Positions 35,850-48,660 are shown, numbered from the stretch's first letter. The stretch: 64,000 nt of DNA from Paragonimus skrjabini miyazakii (GCA_014338405.1 JTDE01022277.1:1-64000), one strand, 5' to 3'. Translations and numbers: made by a program. The notes: generated by a model not told the origin, from the sequence alone.

Positions 35850-36240
35850 ACCGCGTCCAGTTGTAAAGTTTAACTCTTGCGCTCGGAGTGCCCAGCGTGC
35901 CAGTGTCCGTGTGAATCCTTCGCCGTCTCCAACCAGATCAGAGTGTTCTGGTCCGTCTCAACACGGAAGGTGGTCACTATCAGGTAGATCCTCCACTTTC
36001 CTAGCATTCATACGAAGGCTAGACATTCTTTCTTGGTGATGGAATATTTTCTTTCTGAATCTGTCACCACTCGGCTGGCACACTCACTTGTTCCCGACGA
36101 GTATGGAAGAACCGCCCGGATCCCGACATCGCTTGCATCAACGGACACATCGAATAATTCATTCGGTTTGGGAATCGTCAGGCATTGTCGAATGTTGACA
36201 GTTTTCTCCTTGAGTTAGTTGAACGCCATCTCCAAGTCTT
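35850..36240 (-). pseudogene. RNase H region of the second Gypsy element
   Basis: The minus translation includes LFDVSVDASDVGIRAVLPY, then TDSERKYSITKKECLA, a clear Gypsy RNase H signature with the first catalytic aspartates. A stop lies shortly upstream in the same frame. Confidence 0.75.
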
Positions 36241-36244
36241 CAGC

Positions 36245-37178
36245 TCAGACAAATTTCCATTCCTTCCTAAACGGTTGGGGACGTGAATATATTTTCTGGG
36301 AGAACCCCGGTGCAAATTCTGATTCACAATCAACTACTCCGAGGAAGGACTCCAGACGACACTTTGAATCTGGCGTTTGGGAATTCCTGATGATTGTCAA
36401 CTTCTCTGACATTGGTTGAATATTTCCCTTACCAACTGTGTGTTTCAAACAGACGACTGAACTGCGGCCGATTTGGCATTTATCAGTGCCCAACTTCAGG
36501 TCGGTCGCATCGATTCGTTGTAGTACTGTTTGTAACCTTCTGACATGTTCCAACACCGTCTCGGAGAATATGACGATGTCGTTTCCATACACGTTTATTT
36601 TTTCCTAATCCGCCACAATATGAAGCAAGAGACGTCTGAAGGTGGCTGGAACATTGCACAGACCAAACGACATTCTAAGGAATTCGTACTGCAGTCCGTT
36701 CACACAAAAGGCATTCTTCGCTCTGTCTTTCCGTATCATTGGTAGCTGCCAGTAACAGAACCGCAAATCTGTGAAGGATAGTGCTCTGGCTTCGCGCATG
36801 TGCGCAAACATCTCCTCCATCTGAGGCATCGAGAGCGCGTCTTTGATTGTCACTCATTTCGACTGTCTGAAGTTGGCACAAAATCGGTAGGTTCTATCCA
36901 ATTTCGTAGTCGGCAAGACCAGTGCCTGTCTGTCAGATTATTCCCTTCCTCGGCATATCTTTTAGCTGCCTCTTTACTTCTGGAATCAACTGGAATGGTA
37001 TCATCCGATACGTTAGTCTACATTCTGCGCCTGGTTCCAGGTCTACTGAATGTTCCATCCAAGTACAGGACCCGTACTCGTCATCTGCATTAGTGAATAA
37101 GTGAGCGAACTCACCAACACATTGTTTGATGGATGGAAAAAGACATCCTGGTAGAGATTTCGCAGCAACCTTGCCCAC
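36245..37178 (-). pseudogene. Reverse transcriptase of the second Gypsy element, degenerate
   Basis: Pieces in order: EHSVDLEPGAECRLTYRMIP and PEVKRQL...KGII (37093-36933), FCANFRQ-like palm entry (about 36870), FTDLRFCYWQLPM (motif A with Asp, 36853-36605 frame), FGLCNVPATFRRLL (motif B), then YGNDIVIFSETVLEHVRRLQ (36592 downwards) where the catalytic YxDD has become YGND. There is a frame break at about 36.6 kb and others near 36.9 kb. It is inactive. Confidence 0.85.
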
Positions 37179-37559
37179 TCAGTTTTGCTCCGTTGTCTCC
37201 TCGAAATAGAATTTTACGGCATCACCAACACATACCTCATTCTTCTCCAGGTCTAGGTTTACCTTCAATCTACGTAGCAGATCGGCACCTATTACCGTTC
37301 CTATGACGTTGTTAACTACTAACATTGCGTGTCGTAACTTGGCACCATCTATCTGGGTTTCAATAATCTGAGACCTCAGTACCTTCGATGCCTTCCTTCC
37401 GGCCGCGACTACATTCCAGTCACCGGACTTAACGAGCAATCCTTGTACTTTCTTGTAATAGACGCTACCGTCCCGATATTTTGTTCTCTCTCGATCAGTA
37501 CTTTCACTCGTAGAACGTCTCCATGACAACCCTGTACCATGGAAAAGCCAGAAGAACAT
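37179..37559 (-). pseudogene. Aspartic protease region of the second Gypsy element
   Basis: The frame shows LRSQIIETQIDGAKLRHAML and VIGADLLRRLKVNLDLEKNE, corresponding to the second half of a Gypsy retropepsin (usual LxGxDxL box). I do not see the catalytic D-T/S-G triplet in this frame. It ends in a stop just before RT, in a frame that would join it. Confidence 0.6.
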
Positions 37560-37567
37560 CTGCTAAG

Positions 37568-37609
37568 ACAGTAGCAGAAAAAGTGTCCCACCCTGTTACA
37601 AACAAGGCA
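37568..37609 (-). pseudogene. Gag zinc knuckle (CCHC)
   Basis: The minus translation reads CLVCNRVGHFFCYC, an exact CX2CX4HX4C nucleocapsid knuckle, immediately before the protease region. It supports LTR-retrotransposon origin and the gag-pol order. Confidence 0.75.
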
Positions 37610-38031
37610 ACGATTACGGTGTGATTGTTCACACGCCCATCAAACTTGGTGTCGTCTTGTTGATTCCAACTTGTCTCAAAACTTTTCACTGCCTTTGTCA
37701 GTTGCCTCATTTTCTTCTTGAGCTCCCTGACCTTTAGCCGTCCGACTTCCGCCCTCAGAGACAGAAGCTGCGTCACTCTGATTAGCTGTTCGATGTCTGT
37801 AAATCCACAAGACCCGTTCAATTGAACCTTCTCCTACAATTCTGGTGGCAAGCTCTGGATAAACCGCTCCCCCACCAATCCATCTTTTGTTCTCTCGTCC
37901 TCTTCCGGCAATCCCAAGGTCAATTGCCCTAATAAGTGTTGGTGATAGACCAGAGAGTCTTCTGTGCTACAAAACCCGGCGTCAAGGAAATGATCCTTTG
38001 CCCGTAATCCACTCGATGTGGTCTTTCGACA

Positions 38032-38104
38032 TATCACACTGTCGCGTTGAGATATTCCACCGAGAGTTAAAATAGTCGAACCTTCGATTTGGTAGTCCAT
38101 CACA
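38032..38104 (-). repeat. Truncated 5' LTR of the second Gypsy element
   Basis: On the minus strand it starts TGTGATGGACTACCAAATCG and matches the first 70 bp or so of the family, including GGTGGAATATCTCAACGCG, then diverges. It lies in the same orientation as the LTR at 34251-34606. Confidence 0.7.
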
Positions 38105-39181
38105 ATTATTTCAGATACCCAGACACCTAGTCGTAGCGTTATATTTTGCCTGAACGTTAACGACGAATGTCAAACTTGCTGCACAATCTAGATATATTTG
38201 AACAAGAATCGAGGTATGTATGGTCCGTCAAACCCAGGATATATCACTGGGACCAATTTCTTCAACATTCCTTTGATATCAGCATCCCTTGTTCATTGTG
38301 ATACAATTATTATGAGTACTGTGTGAATGTAACGCCGCGAAGTGACATAAATCTATATGGATTTTGCTGGATCATTAGGAGAGCTTGCCTTTCTTAGAAC
38401 AAATTGTTGATAGATTGTTAGGCAAAGCCAATTGACGTTATTCTCAGCAACACAAAACTGCGCAACTATAAAACAGTCATTAGGAAGGAACGATGGTTAT
38501 CTGCCTCTAAGAAGTTGGAACATGACAGCTTAGAAAATCACCGTATGTCCGGATACTCGGTCCTACAATCAACTGAAGCTCTATGTTCTGCGGGAGCACG
38601 CACTAGAGCGGAGGTGACGGTGTTCGGTTTCAACTTGGTCTGTAAGCGCCTGCGCTGTTCGCTGTGATTGGATGGCCCAGTTGTCAGCTAAGCTTTGATT
38701 GATAAACACCTTTATTAATAAGTAGTTCAGTAGATTTGCGATTTTAGATGAGATCGTGGCAATTAACTGTCCCAACTAGAACTAGCAAGTTTAGCCAACC
38801 AGTTTTGAAGGTTTGATCAAGTGACTAGGAACTCCTAGAGACGTTACGAACAGCGTATGGTATGTTACATTTGTAAACTGATTTCCGCGAGGAATTGCGT
38901 GTTACCGATTGCCTACCTCAAGGTCTGGCCTCAAGCTTCCGAGTGGTTTCGCTGCGTTTCTTCCGCAACTAAGATAAAAGCAATCAACTTTCTTCTTTGC
39001 TCTGAGCCCAGTTCACTTATCTTCGATTGACCCATCGTGAACAATGGCCTAACACTCTCCATCTGTAGCGCAGTCCTGAGAATGACTTTAGTCTACGAAT
39101 AAGCTAGAGATAGAACAACTTGGTAAGCCTTGCAATGACTGACAATTTCCTGCCCAAGCATGGCTAATAGCTGGGTCATTT
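38105..39181. other. No recognisable gene
   Basis: Unique-looking sequence between two LTR copies; only short open frames. Confidence 0.4.
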
Positions 39182-39533
39182 TGTAGCTAAAAGCCGTTCA
39201 ATAAACAGTGATTATTATTGTTCACTTCGCACTTTTGCGCGCCACCCGTGCACTCGCGTTTATCAACGGAAATTCCAGTCCGCAGCGTAATGTGGCTTTC
39301 ATTTAGAGGTCATATGCATTTCTGCCAGGTTTCGTCGGTTTGACTGACATTTCTATGTTATGGATTTTCGCTCGCCACTTCTCACCCGTCGAACGGATTT
39401 CGTTCCGTGATTACCCGTTCAATCTCTCGTGTTATTCGTGATCCTGCCTTAGGTTTTGATCACATGCCACGAACGCAATGAGATATTTCATTGATTGTCC
39501 AGATAATTGCGCCTGACTTGGCTATCCACTACA
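39182..39533 (-). repeat. Solo LTR, short form, diverged
   Basis: On the minus strand it runs TGTAGTGGATAGCC to GGCTTTTAGCTACA, 352 bp, with the shared GGACTGGAATTTCCG-like block and CG-rich run. It is more diverged than the other copies. No clear target duplication. Confidence 0.65.
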
Positions 39534-42500
39534 AACTAACCACGGCGGACAGCGTAAGCAGTCGCGCAGTTTTCAAATATTACATCATCGACATTACTCC
39601 AAATGAGTCACGTACGTGCACGTTCGTGCAGTGGGCGGAACATTAGCTGGTTGTGAGGCTGACTTGCAGTTTCGAGGTCCTGAATCAGTCACAAACTGCG
39701 CCAAATTTACGGATCTCCGTTTACAACCGCTGATTTCAATTGGCACAATCCATCTTTGTTTGCTTCGATTGATAAACATGCTATAGGTGAATTGATGTGC
39801 TTTTACGAGGTTGAACGGGTGACTTGAATAGATAAATTTTTGAGAGGTGCAAATTGAGGACATTCATGCACCTCACTGATGTGCTGCCTTCAGGCACAGA
39901 AAACATCTTTCTGGTATAACAATCTAGTGAGCAAGAAATGCTTAGTATCCCAACACCCGGCCTCGCTAACAGTCCTTTGATCTGTTGAAATGGTTCACTG
40001 GATGCATTCGATGTCAAAAAGAGGTTATTTCTCCACGACTTTTGCAATCAGTAGAAAAGTCATAGCTTTTATAATGCTAAACCATGCCAGCAGTTGAGGA
40101 AGTCATCAAATGGGTAACTTAATAGTCTCTAGTCTTCTAAAACTGATGAGAGAAACTCTCATCACCCAGTCGGAACTTGTCTGAATAAGTGATAACTTGC
40201 AAACGAATCAAACTTTCTCAGTGTTTCTTTCGAGTTTCTAGCTTAAAGTTGTTCAGTCATATCTCAACTGAAAACATAAATCTGACTTTATGAGACAGGG
40301 TACCTTATTACATCACAATTGCCATACATTTCTATTTCGCTCTTTCGAATGATCTGGTGTCGCAAATATTGTGTGGTAATACGTTTGTTACTTCTGTTCT
40401 AATAATTATGAATAATTGAGAGCGTACCCCTTAACTGACAAGAGTATGCTGTGATTTTCTTACTAAAAAAGGAAGTTCGGAGGATATATGCAACTGTCGG
40501 GTGATTGGCTCTATTCTCGTAGCTAGAAGGGTGTTTAAATCCCTTACGCACCTTCTATTCACTGTAATCAGATAACAAGATATTGCGAGAGGGTTCTGTC
40601 ATATGCAACAACTTATAAATCCGTTTTCAAATATCATCAACTTCTGGAACATAGTCACATGTGCTGATAGCCAAAGAAACGACGGGTGAGTCGAATACAA
40701 AGAAGAGTTCATCACAGTTAGCCGATACGTACCTTTTCAGTTTCTTTGATACATTAGTGAGTTGACTAATTACGCAACAAATATACCGATGCATTGTTTA
40801 AACAAATCCGAGGTCAGCATCTAGAGTGGGGTGTTAAGCACACTTCAAACCAAAAGTGACGACCATCAAATCTGTCCAACTTTCTCATTCCTGTAAAATT
40901 TCGTCCTGGGCAGAACTCACATGGTGGCCTACTCTCACTTAAGACTTGGTTGTTTGTTTGCAAAGGAGTGGACCTCAAGGTTTTGAGTGCCAAAATTTAT
41001 GTACCTAAGGTCAAACTCTCTTCACCAATTGCTGAACCAATTAGGAAACACGGATAAAGCACAAAGGTGCTCGATAGCTGAGATTGTCGCCAGTGTTCAG
41101 TCCGACCGGTATCTTCAGCTGACCATGTAATTTAAACTGCTTTGCCCCATGCAAGACTAGATTAAATTATGGCTACATTCTGTCCGCTTGTCCTCAACAC
41201 ACAAAATCATCCCTCATGGCGATACAGTTGTTTTATAAAATAACTTCCCGGATGTCTCAACTCTACATAATATTGTGCCCAATCCATTCTGTTTTTCTCT
41301 GAAGCAGCATCAGAGCGGTACGCGTACGAAGAGTTTTGATTAAATCCGTATGCCGATTAAGCTTCATTGTACATGGATGCGAAAAAGTTAGTAAGCTCAT
41401 CCAGAGTAGGAATAACAACAATGAGAATTCATTTCACTGTCCTCAGAAGACACTTGGCTTTTCCGTTATTGGCTATATTATGGGAACTACGTTTAAGGGG
41501 GAAGTTAATATGATCTTTGAAACGTGTTATTCACAAACATGCAATTACTTTGTTAGAATTTGGTACAATTTTGCTCAACTGCTATTCACTCCTGCATATG
41601 GTATGTCAACGGCTGACCAAAATTGTTTAAGTTTGGTCATCATTGCTACTAAATAGCTGTAAGAAGTACATAAAAAATTACCATGCTCTGTTCCTACTGA
41701 CCACGTCAAATAACTACACAAGTTAGAGTAAGCGAAAAGACCAAGATTTTAAAAAATGGACTATAGTAATAATGTTTAAACTTAAGAGTCAACCAACAAT
41801 ATTTTTCGGTCCTAGTGCATCGTAGTATAATGTATTCGTTTAAGGAAGCAAGGTCACTGGTTAAAAGAGGCCTAATTATTGATCATATTACTAACAAGTA
41901 GTGTGGCAGAGTTGGTAATTTGGAAGAAATCCAAGCGCGGAAAATCTGGACGTCGTAAAGCATCTACGAACCTGTACTACATCTTCGACCTCCGTTGATT
42001 TACCTGCCAAAGTTGCCAACATTCCAGACCGGTAAGTGTGTTTTTTAACCCGACCTACCAGATTAAGGCCGACAAGAATTAAACAAATGGCTATATTGCA
42101 TTACATGCCCCATTTAAAGTCTCAGTTATTTCACCGAATGAAAAATAAAGCCAAATACGAAAAAGTTTGTTGAAATTATTGTTGTGGTACTGGTTTCAGT
42201 CTACAAGTTTTAAACATCTCATTAATTAGTCGGTCAATTCAACTGATTGATAATTGCACGTATTACACCACACACTAATAGTACAACTGTATTACCTATT
42301 ATTCCCTACTCAATATTCCTTAAGCTTAACAACAGCACTGGTGAATACTGGTGTTTCAGTTACTTGAATAATCCTGTCGAAATTATCTAAACCTTGAACG
42401 ATTTGGTACGTTTCATATGACCCAGTTGGCCGAATGGATGACGTGATCGAAATGTGGAATATCTCAGTTCATGGACTGCCATCGTTGCTCATCTGGTAGA

Positions 42501-43180
42501 TGATATGTCACCTGTATTCGGTTGTTGTCACCAGTTTGAATTTAGCTCAGTCCCATATTTATCACAACAGATTTCTGCTTGAATTCTCTATAACTGTTTA
42601 GATCCATGAGTGACTAAAGAGAACTCAAATGCAGGACGATTGATGCGCAAATGGATTTCTCCATAATTGTATGAGCTTGTGGGAAAACGTTTCGGAGCAA
42701 ACCGTATTTTTGTTAAAGATATGAACATTGTCATCAAGCTGGTTGCATGCATCCTCGGGACTTCTACTAGACCCTGAAGTAGTAATTGATAGTATAGGTG
42801 GGCAGCAGCAGAGTCAAACTGAAGTAAGCCGGTGCAAACAACACAATTTTTGATCACAAATATTAGCTGAAAAGTTTGCGACCGGATAAACCGGAAAGCA
42901 ACAGTTCATCCACTGACCGCAAACAACCAATGAAATCGGTCATATTAGACGATCGAAGCGTGCGCGCTATCAGTACAGATCCAGACATCTTGTTGGAAAA
43001 TACCCAGTGATGTCTTGAAAACAGCAAAGTAGCGAACAAAATTTGTTTTCTGAGGCTGATTGGTTAAATGGACGAAAATAAATATGAAAACAGTAACCAG
43101 GGTGGGTGAGGAAATAGAGCAGTAGAGATTATGGGTTAAGCGCTTGTCAGCACTTACGCAATTAGAAGTTAAAGTTGTTT
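39534..43180. other. No recognisable gene
   Basis: Open frames of up to 106 codons without recognisable domains. A small perfect hairpin, TGATGAGAG-AAA-CTCTCATCA, lies at about 40145-40165. I see nothing else. Confidence 0.4.
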
Positions 43181-43804
43181 TGGCGAACAATCTGTTTTCG
43201 GTTATTCATCATCAGGCTAATTAAATAACATTTTATACTTATATCGTTGTCAAGTGAGCAAAATCAGTAGCAATTAGTCACATAATTACGTCACACGGTT
43301 GTGAATTGGAATTCGAAAGGGGCCGACTGGAAAGTCTATGGGGATGCGACAGCTGCGATCAATTGTGGGTGATGTTCAACTTGAAAATTGGAGGACAATT
43401 TGGTGACAACATTGACCTCTGGAGATTTCAAGTGTGTAACGGAAGGCCGTGGTAACCGTAGTAACCATAGCGCACAACTGTGGATTGTGCAACCGAATTC
43501 CGATCATTTCCGCGGTGGTCAGAACACGAAATGTGTCTCCTCTGGATTGACGACTGGGCAAGTGGTAAATGGGCCAGAAATTCACTTCCGGTGAGACGTG
43601 ATGCCCTGAGTCAACAAGATGCGCCAGAATTGCACTCGAAATTGACTTTTCCTCATCCTTAGTCAGTTGTGTGAGATGGTGCTCACGTATCCTCTGAGAA
43701 AGACCCCTGGTTGTGCGATCGACGTAACCTGCTCCACAGGAGCATGTGCAAGTGTAAACACAAAACGAGGTCACACATTTAGCCAACGTGTTTTTGAGTT
43801 GCAC
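43180..43804 (-). pseudogene. Penelope-like element: GIY-YIG endonuclease and 3' tail
   Basis: The 142-codon frame (43804-43376) is a GIY-YIG endonuclease of the Penelope type: CVYTCTCSCGAGYVDRTTRG then LSQRIREH, residues 15-42. The G of the second motif is replaced by D29; R33 and the later Glu in TTAEMIGIRLHNP are kept. PLE endonucleases nick target DNA for retrotransposition. Downstream on the minus strand comes a tail with GTGTGACGTAATTATGTGAC, shared with the plus-strand copy at 44.7 kb. No RT precedes it in this orientation, so it is a fragment. Confidence 0.8.
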
Positions 43805-43869
43805 GTGGACTACTGGGTTAGATCTGAGCAGTTATAGCACATTGTAAAAACACTTGTAGAAACCGTTGA

Positions 43870-44785
43870 CTGCCTCTGTGGGTATATTTGTTCCGAAGGT
43901 CTAAGTGTGGGCTTACCCGAAGACACGCTCAACCAGCTGATGTTAACTTGCACGCAGAATGTACACTTTCAAGCTGATGGAAAAAGGTAGCAACAGAAGG
44001 ATGGCGTTGCGGTGGGGTCACGATTAGGCTCACTGTTGACAGATATCTTAAGGCAATGTCAGAAACAACTACACTTCATGAAATTCTTGAAAACGACACT
44101 TTCTACATTAGGTAATGGGACGATATCATCTGTGCAGTTAAGGAAACTGCAGATCTGGTTGGCCTGCCTGCTGAGGCGAATACAACACATCTTAATCTCA
44201 GCTTTACACATGAAGCCAAAAAAGATGGACGAATACCCTTCCTAGATGTGGCATTGAACCGTTTTGCCGACGGTTCACTTTAGAAAAGTACTCACAAGAA
44301 GGGGACTTGGAACGGCCAGTACACTCAGTTTTTTAGTTACGTACCCCTCAAACAGAAGAGAAACCTCGTTCGTAGTTTAACATACAGAGCTATGAGGATA
44401 TGCACTGATGACAAGATTGAAACAGAAATGGTGTTTTTACTGCGAATATTCGCAGAGAACGCCTATTCTGCAAACTCCGTGAATGGACACATGAAACTGA
44501 CGGAACCGAAAGTTAAGCTCTCATCTGTGGAAAAAAAGTTTGTTTACATGACGCTACATAGCTGTGCTATCAGAAGAAATTTGTTCAGGCATTACGGTTA
44601 CCATGGCCCCACGCTACCCACTGGACACGTCCGGAGGTTAATTTTGTCACCTAATTGTCCTCCAGTTCACAACCGCGTGACGTAATTATGTGACGATGAT
44701 GGTATAAAATGTTATGTAATTGGCCCAACGATGAAAGACCAAAAACAGATTGTTCACCAAAACACCGTTTACTTCTAATGAGCTC
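43870..44785 (+). pseudogene. Penelope-like element: reverse transcriptase fragment and tail
   Basis: The plus translation gives LPEDTLNQLMLTCTQNVHFQ, DGVAVGSRLGSLLTDI (the PLE version of the RT motif usually DGVAMGSPLGPxLAD), then in another frame FYIR-WDDIICAVKETADLV (catalytic Asp pair, with a stop in place of the residue before W), LNLSFTHEAKKDGRIPFLDV and KQKRNLVRSLTYRA. Frameshifts and stops make it inactive. It runs into the same tail as the minus copy (44650-44785), in opposite orientation to it. No endonuclease follows in frame. Confidence 0.8.
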
Positions 44786-44950
44786 ATGGGGCTGTTCGAA
44801 TTGCTGGCACAATCCAAGTTGCGCAATCATTGTACCGAATCGAGCTTGATTGATTTTAGGCCAAGGGAGAAGTGTCAGCACGGAAGTCCAAGCGCAGAGA
44901 TCAGGGTTGCACAACCGTATACTGATGACCTCAGCAACAGTCAATATTCA
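44786..44950 (-). pseudogene. Penelope-like endonuclease C-terminal fragment
   Basis: The minus frame begins TVAEVISIRLCNPDLCAWTS, matching TTAEMIGIRLHNPQLCAM of the endonuclease at 43.4-43.8 kb. It reads towards the tail of the plus-strand copy, so the two fragments are head to head or partly superimposed. Confidence 0.6.
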
Positions 44951-47654
44951 GAACCTGACCCCTTTGGATCGATTTCTTGGCACTCGGTAGGTAATCTGAA
45001 AGGCATCTTTCTCACTGAAAAAATGATTTGAGTCGGTCAACTGAGTATCAGTCGCACTTGAAACCGTTTTAGACACACCACTATCCAGCCACGCAGGGTG
45101 ATTTCAACTATACGATATCTACTGAAAAGGAAACTAATAAATGCAAACTTCCTCTTCGCAGAAAGTAACGTTGGTTTCAACTCTACTATCTGCATCGCCT
45201 TTTGAATAAAACGCATTGGGTAGTCATTCTGGTTGATCACTTCTTATATAAAATTTGGTTCAAGACCGTAGGTCTTGGAAAAGATGCAGATCTTTAAAGC
45301 CGTACTCGTCAGACAATAAATGAGGTTTCATTTTTGAGTTAACAGAACTAAACTGTGTAAGTGAATATACCCATCGAGTGGTGAGTTTCCCATGCATTTT
45401 TCGAGAGATTAAACCAATAATAAGGCGACATCTAAAAAACTTATTCCGCCGTTACTGTCTGGCTGTTTGGTAAAGTAGTTACTGTTATGGAGTGAATTAA
45501 AAGTTTCCATAGCACTGTTCATGTTGGAATCCTTGTTTACCTAAAATATATAGTGTACCTAACAAACTGTTCAACTATGATCAGCACCATCCCAAGAAAA
45601 CCGCTGTAAACGTTGCTTATGCATTATCGCATTTTTCACTAGAAGGCAACACAATAGGCAAATGGGTTGGACAATTATGTATAACTTTCTCCTGGACAGT
45701 GTTATCGGAAAGTGTAAAATAATAAAAACCGCATAAATGCATATAATTTACCACATAATTCAGTCAAAAAGGGTGAGCAGATGGACTTAACATTACCAGA
45801 GACTTAGACTTCATATTCGTGAGTATTTATTAGTTTATCATTTCATGAACTACGGCCAAAATCTATAGCATCCTAAACCGTAATATCCATGGGTACAACT
45901 TAAAGGTGAAAATATATATGTATACATACATACAATTAGAAGTGAATGCAAATCAGAATATATACTGCTTGTTTTAGCTAATCGTTTACCCCACTAAACA
46001 TTCGTTACTGAGACCACCAACAGGTGAACAAAACAAGGCGGTACAAAAAAGGGAAACAACGTAGACGATAAATACGAAGACCCTGAGAATTCCGTTAAAT
46101 GAGGTGGACACGTGTCACCTGATTATTGTGATCACTAAAATCATTAGCTGGAAAAACTATTTCAAATGGCAGTGTGTTACGATCAGTAGCATACATTCGT
46201 CCACAACTTTTCTAGTTTTATCGAACCTTATTTTATCTGTTTTCTAATATTCTTTTGATAACTTATTCTTCTAAAGTTTTCCGTTTCGCTTCTGAGATGA
46301 ACGGCTGTTCTAACCACAATGCCATCTGGTTAGGCTCATACTCCTTATGAATGAATGAATGAATGAATGACATGCGTGGTTCGTTCATGCAAAACGGCAT
46401 CATTTTTATGTCGCAAAACCTCCAAAGTTAATAGTATATGCCCATTTTCTATACGGTTTATGGATCTAAACCCAGCTCAAATTTAGTTCCAGTTTCAACA
46501 AAGTGAATCTTCAATCGAGTTTTTCACTAACGGAAGGCATATTTTTTCATCCATACTTGCGTACGATGTTCATAAGGATTCGTACAAAAGACTACGAGAA
46601 CTACAACGTAAGTTCTTTGCTGCATTTACGAAACAGATTTTTTCTAAATTCAACGAGCCCTATACACACGGGAGTGACCAATATGGTCCCCTTCTTCATT
46701 CTCACATTGTGTCTGATAACACGCCGACCAAGACGGTCCCTTTGCTCCAAGGGCGGAGTTTGTAAACCTGGATAGTCTACCCACGCGAATCAGTGAGTAA
46801 TTAACTGATAATATTGGCACCGACAGATCCCTCTAAAAGATCTCGACAGAAGTACCGCCAACCTGTCATCCCGTACTGTATAGGATTCACTTTTCGGTTA
46901 AGCCTTTAAATTAGAATCAGTGAATGAGTTTCAAGGGGATATACATCAGTAATGGTAACAATTTGGTAACAATTGAGCGTGATCCACTGTTTTAATATCT
47001 TCCCAATATATTCATCAGCGGAACATATAGCTTTCCAGGGGGTCTATCAGCGTTCTGTGTTTGTTGATCACAACAGGATCAGAAATGAATACCCAGTCAA
47101 CGAGGTAACATCATAAACTAACGTTGCATCGAGCTAATTGCAATACCAGTGAGCCAGTTAGTCTCCTAGACCTACGGTCATATGAGTGGTGCATTATGAT
47201 CAGCTTAAATAAATCCATCGATCTCATTGAGAGCTATTATGAGAAAAGTTCTCACCACACAACTACATGAAACACATCTTGTCATCATATATTCATTGAT
47301 CAACTGAAAGCAAACGGGATCAAATAAGCTTTCCATATCGTGAGGTGTAGTTATTCAAGTTCGGTATGGAAAATGATGATCAACTACCGGGCACTTCATA
47401 AAAACTACCTGAAAAACTGTGGTCGGCACTATAGTCTGCTCTGATTTGACGAATTTAGCCCAGTCTGCCCAGCGTAATACTCATCTGGGTGAAGAATCGC
47501 ACATTCCTCGAGGTTTCCGGCTGGTCGCTGCGCCTTGCAAATGGCTCATCAATGATCGAGGTCAAATCATCAGAATATAAAAATTACAGGTTACAGATTT
47601 GAGGTTAATGCAACCGTGAATCTACCAATCGTCCCCGAAGTATTCACTCGGACG
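44951..47654. other. No recognisable gene
   Basis: Only short open frames. A tetranucleotide (ATGA)n tract of about six units lies at 46348-46371. Confidence 0.4.
46348..46371. repeat. (ATGA)n microsatellite
   Basis: About six perfect tandem ATGA/GAAT units. Confidence 0.9.
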
Positions 47655-48097
47655 TAAAATCCTGGTTCAAAACCAAAGGTTTCACTCAACAATCAGGTCT
47701 CCTAACCCACTCGGGTTAACAAATGGTTTCAAAACATCACCAAATTGGCTGGCACGGGGACGTACGTACATTTCTGGTCAAATCGCTCAGCTCCATCCTC
47801 TCAGTAGTTTGGACATCACAGTTCACGAACGCTAACACCTGGTTATTGACATGCGTCTCTTCGAACGTTTTAACGTGTAAGGGGCAGCGCTGGACTGAGA
47901 ACCAGCATGCATTGGTTTATGCGAATGGACAAAGTCAGAATATGATATTTCGCTAACGGATTAGACTATTACGATAAATTTCCCACTAAACGGTGGATAA
48001 TAAAAGGCTGCATTCAGGAACGAAACTGATTTACGAATTGGTAGAGGACTGATCTAAAACCAACAATTTTACCATAGAATCTGAGGCACGCCAGACT
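47655..48097 (+). repeat. Inverted repeat, left arm
   Basis: About 440 bp whose reverse complement recurs at 51388-51820 with roughly 95% identity by eye, starting at the AAAATCCTGGTT block and ending near AGATTCTATGG on the complementary strand. It contains a 77-codon frame (47723-47956) also open in the other arm (six differences), with no recognisable domain. It is probably a transposable element of unknown class present as two copies, or the two ends of one larger element. Confidence 0.8.
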
Positions 48098-48369
48098 TAA
48101 TCCTCATCACCATCAGCAGCAGTAGCATCACCATCCTCTACGTTCTCTTCCTTGAGCCATGTTTGTGGATACAATAGCTTGGGTTACTGCTGGTCTATCT
48201 AATTGTTCACGGACATGGAGAGTATTGAATAAGGGCCAATATGTTGCCAAGAGATGATTGAGATGAAAATAAACCGACAGAAATGGTTAAGTTCCAAGAA
48301 ACAGATTGATCAGCGAGTTTACGTTACAGGACTGCCACCGACTGCGACATAACACTATATCAGAAAATG

Positions 48370-48660
48370 TTTTCAGCTACCGGTGTGGATGGTCACGAAC
48401 CTTTTGACCATGTAGACGACACCAACTAACGTTGCTCAGCTGGGTAGTCATGGCTTTCAGAGCCCGCAACTACGTCATCGCTTGTCCACCCTACGGTTTC
48501 TTTTAACCATCAGCAGCCACAGTAAACAATGCGCGGTGCGGCGGACGTTCCATCGGCATGTAGAATGCTTGACCCAAACATCGTAGTAGGGGCATTTCCA
48601 CCGTCTACGCTACAGATCGCGAACTTGCACATTTCCTGAACACACGCCAATGAACTGTCG
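48370..48660 (-). pseudogene. RTE-like non-LTR C-terminal fragment
   Basis: The minus translation gives VTNTTVHWRVFRKC, then FYMPMERPPHRALFTVAADG and a Lys/Gln-rich stretch ending in LRALKAMTTQLSNVSW. This is the typical RTE C-terminal block (MP...PRRAL...GDGW...TW). Frame breaks are present. It is related to the plus-strand fragment at 18.0-18.2 kb. Confidence 0.6.

Larger units (their letters stand above)
34251..38104 (-). mobile_element. Degenerate Ty3/Gypsy retrotransposon
   Basis: On the minus strand the order is: truncated 5' LTR (38104-38032), zinc-knuckle gag end (about 37.6 kb), protease (37.5-37.2), RT (37.18-36.25), RNase H (36.2-35.85), integrase (35.65-34.75) and 3' LTR (34606-34251). 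All domains carry frameshifts, stops or changed key residues, so it is not autonomous. The 5' LTR retains only about 70 bp before gag-like sequence, and most of gag is missing. The outer flanks AATAT (34246-34250) and ATTAT (38105-38109) could be a mutated 5-bp target duplication. Confidence 0.85.

Noticed and set aside
40144..40166. CTGATGAGAGAAACTCTCAT hairpin as a ribozyme
   Set aside because: It is a simple perfect hairpin; the core order needed for a hammerhead is absent.
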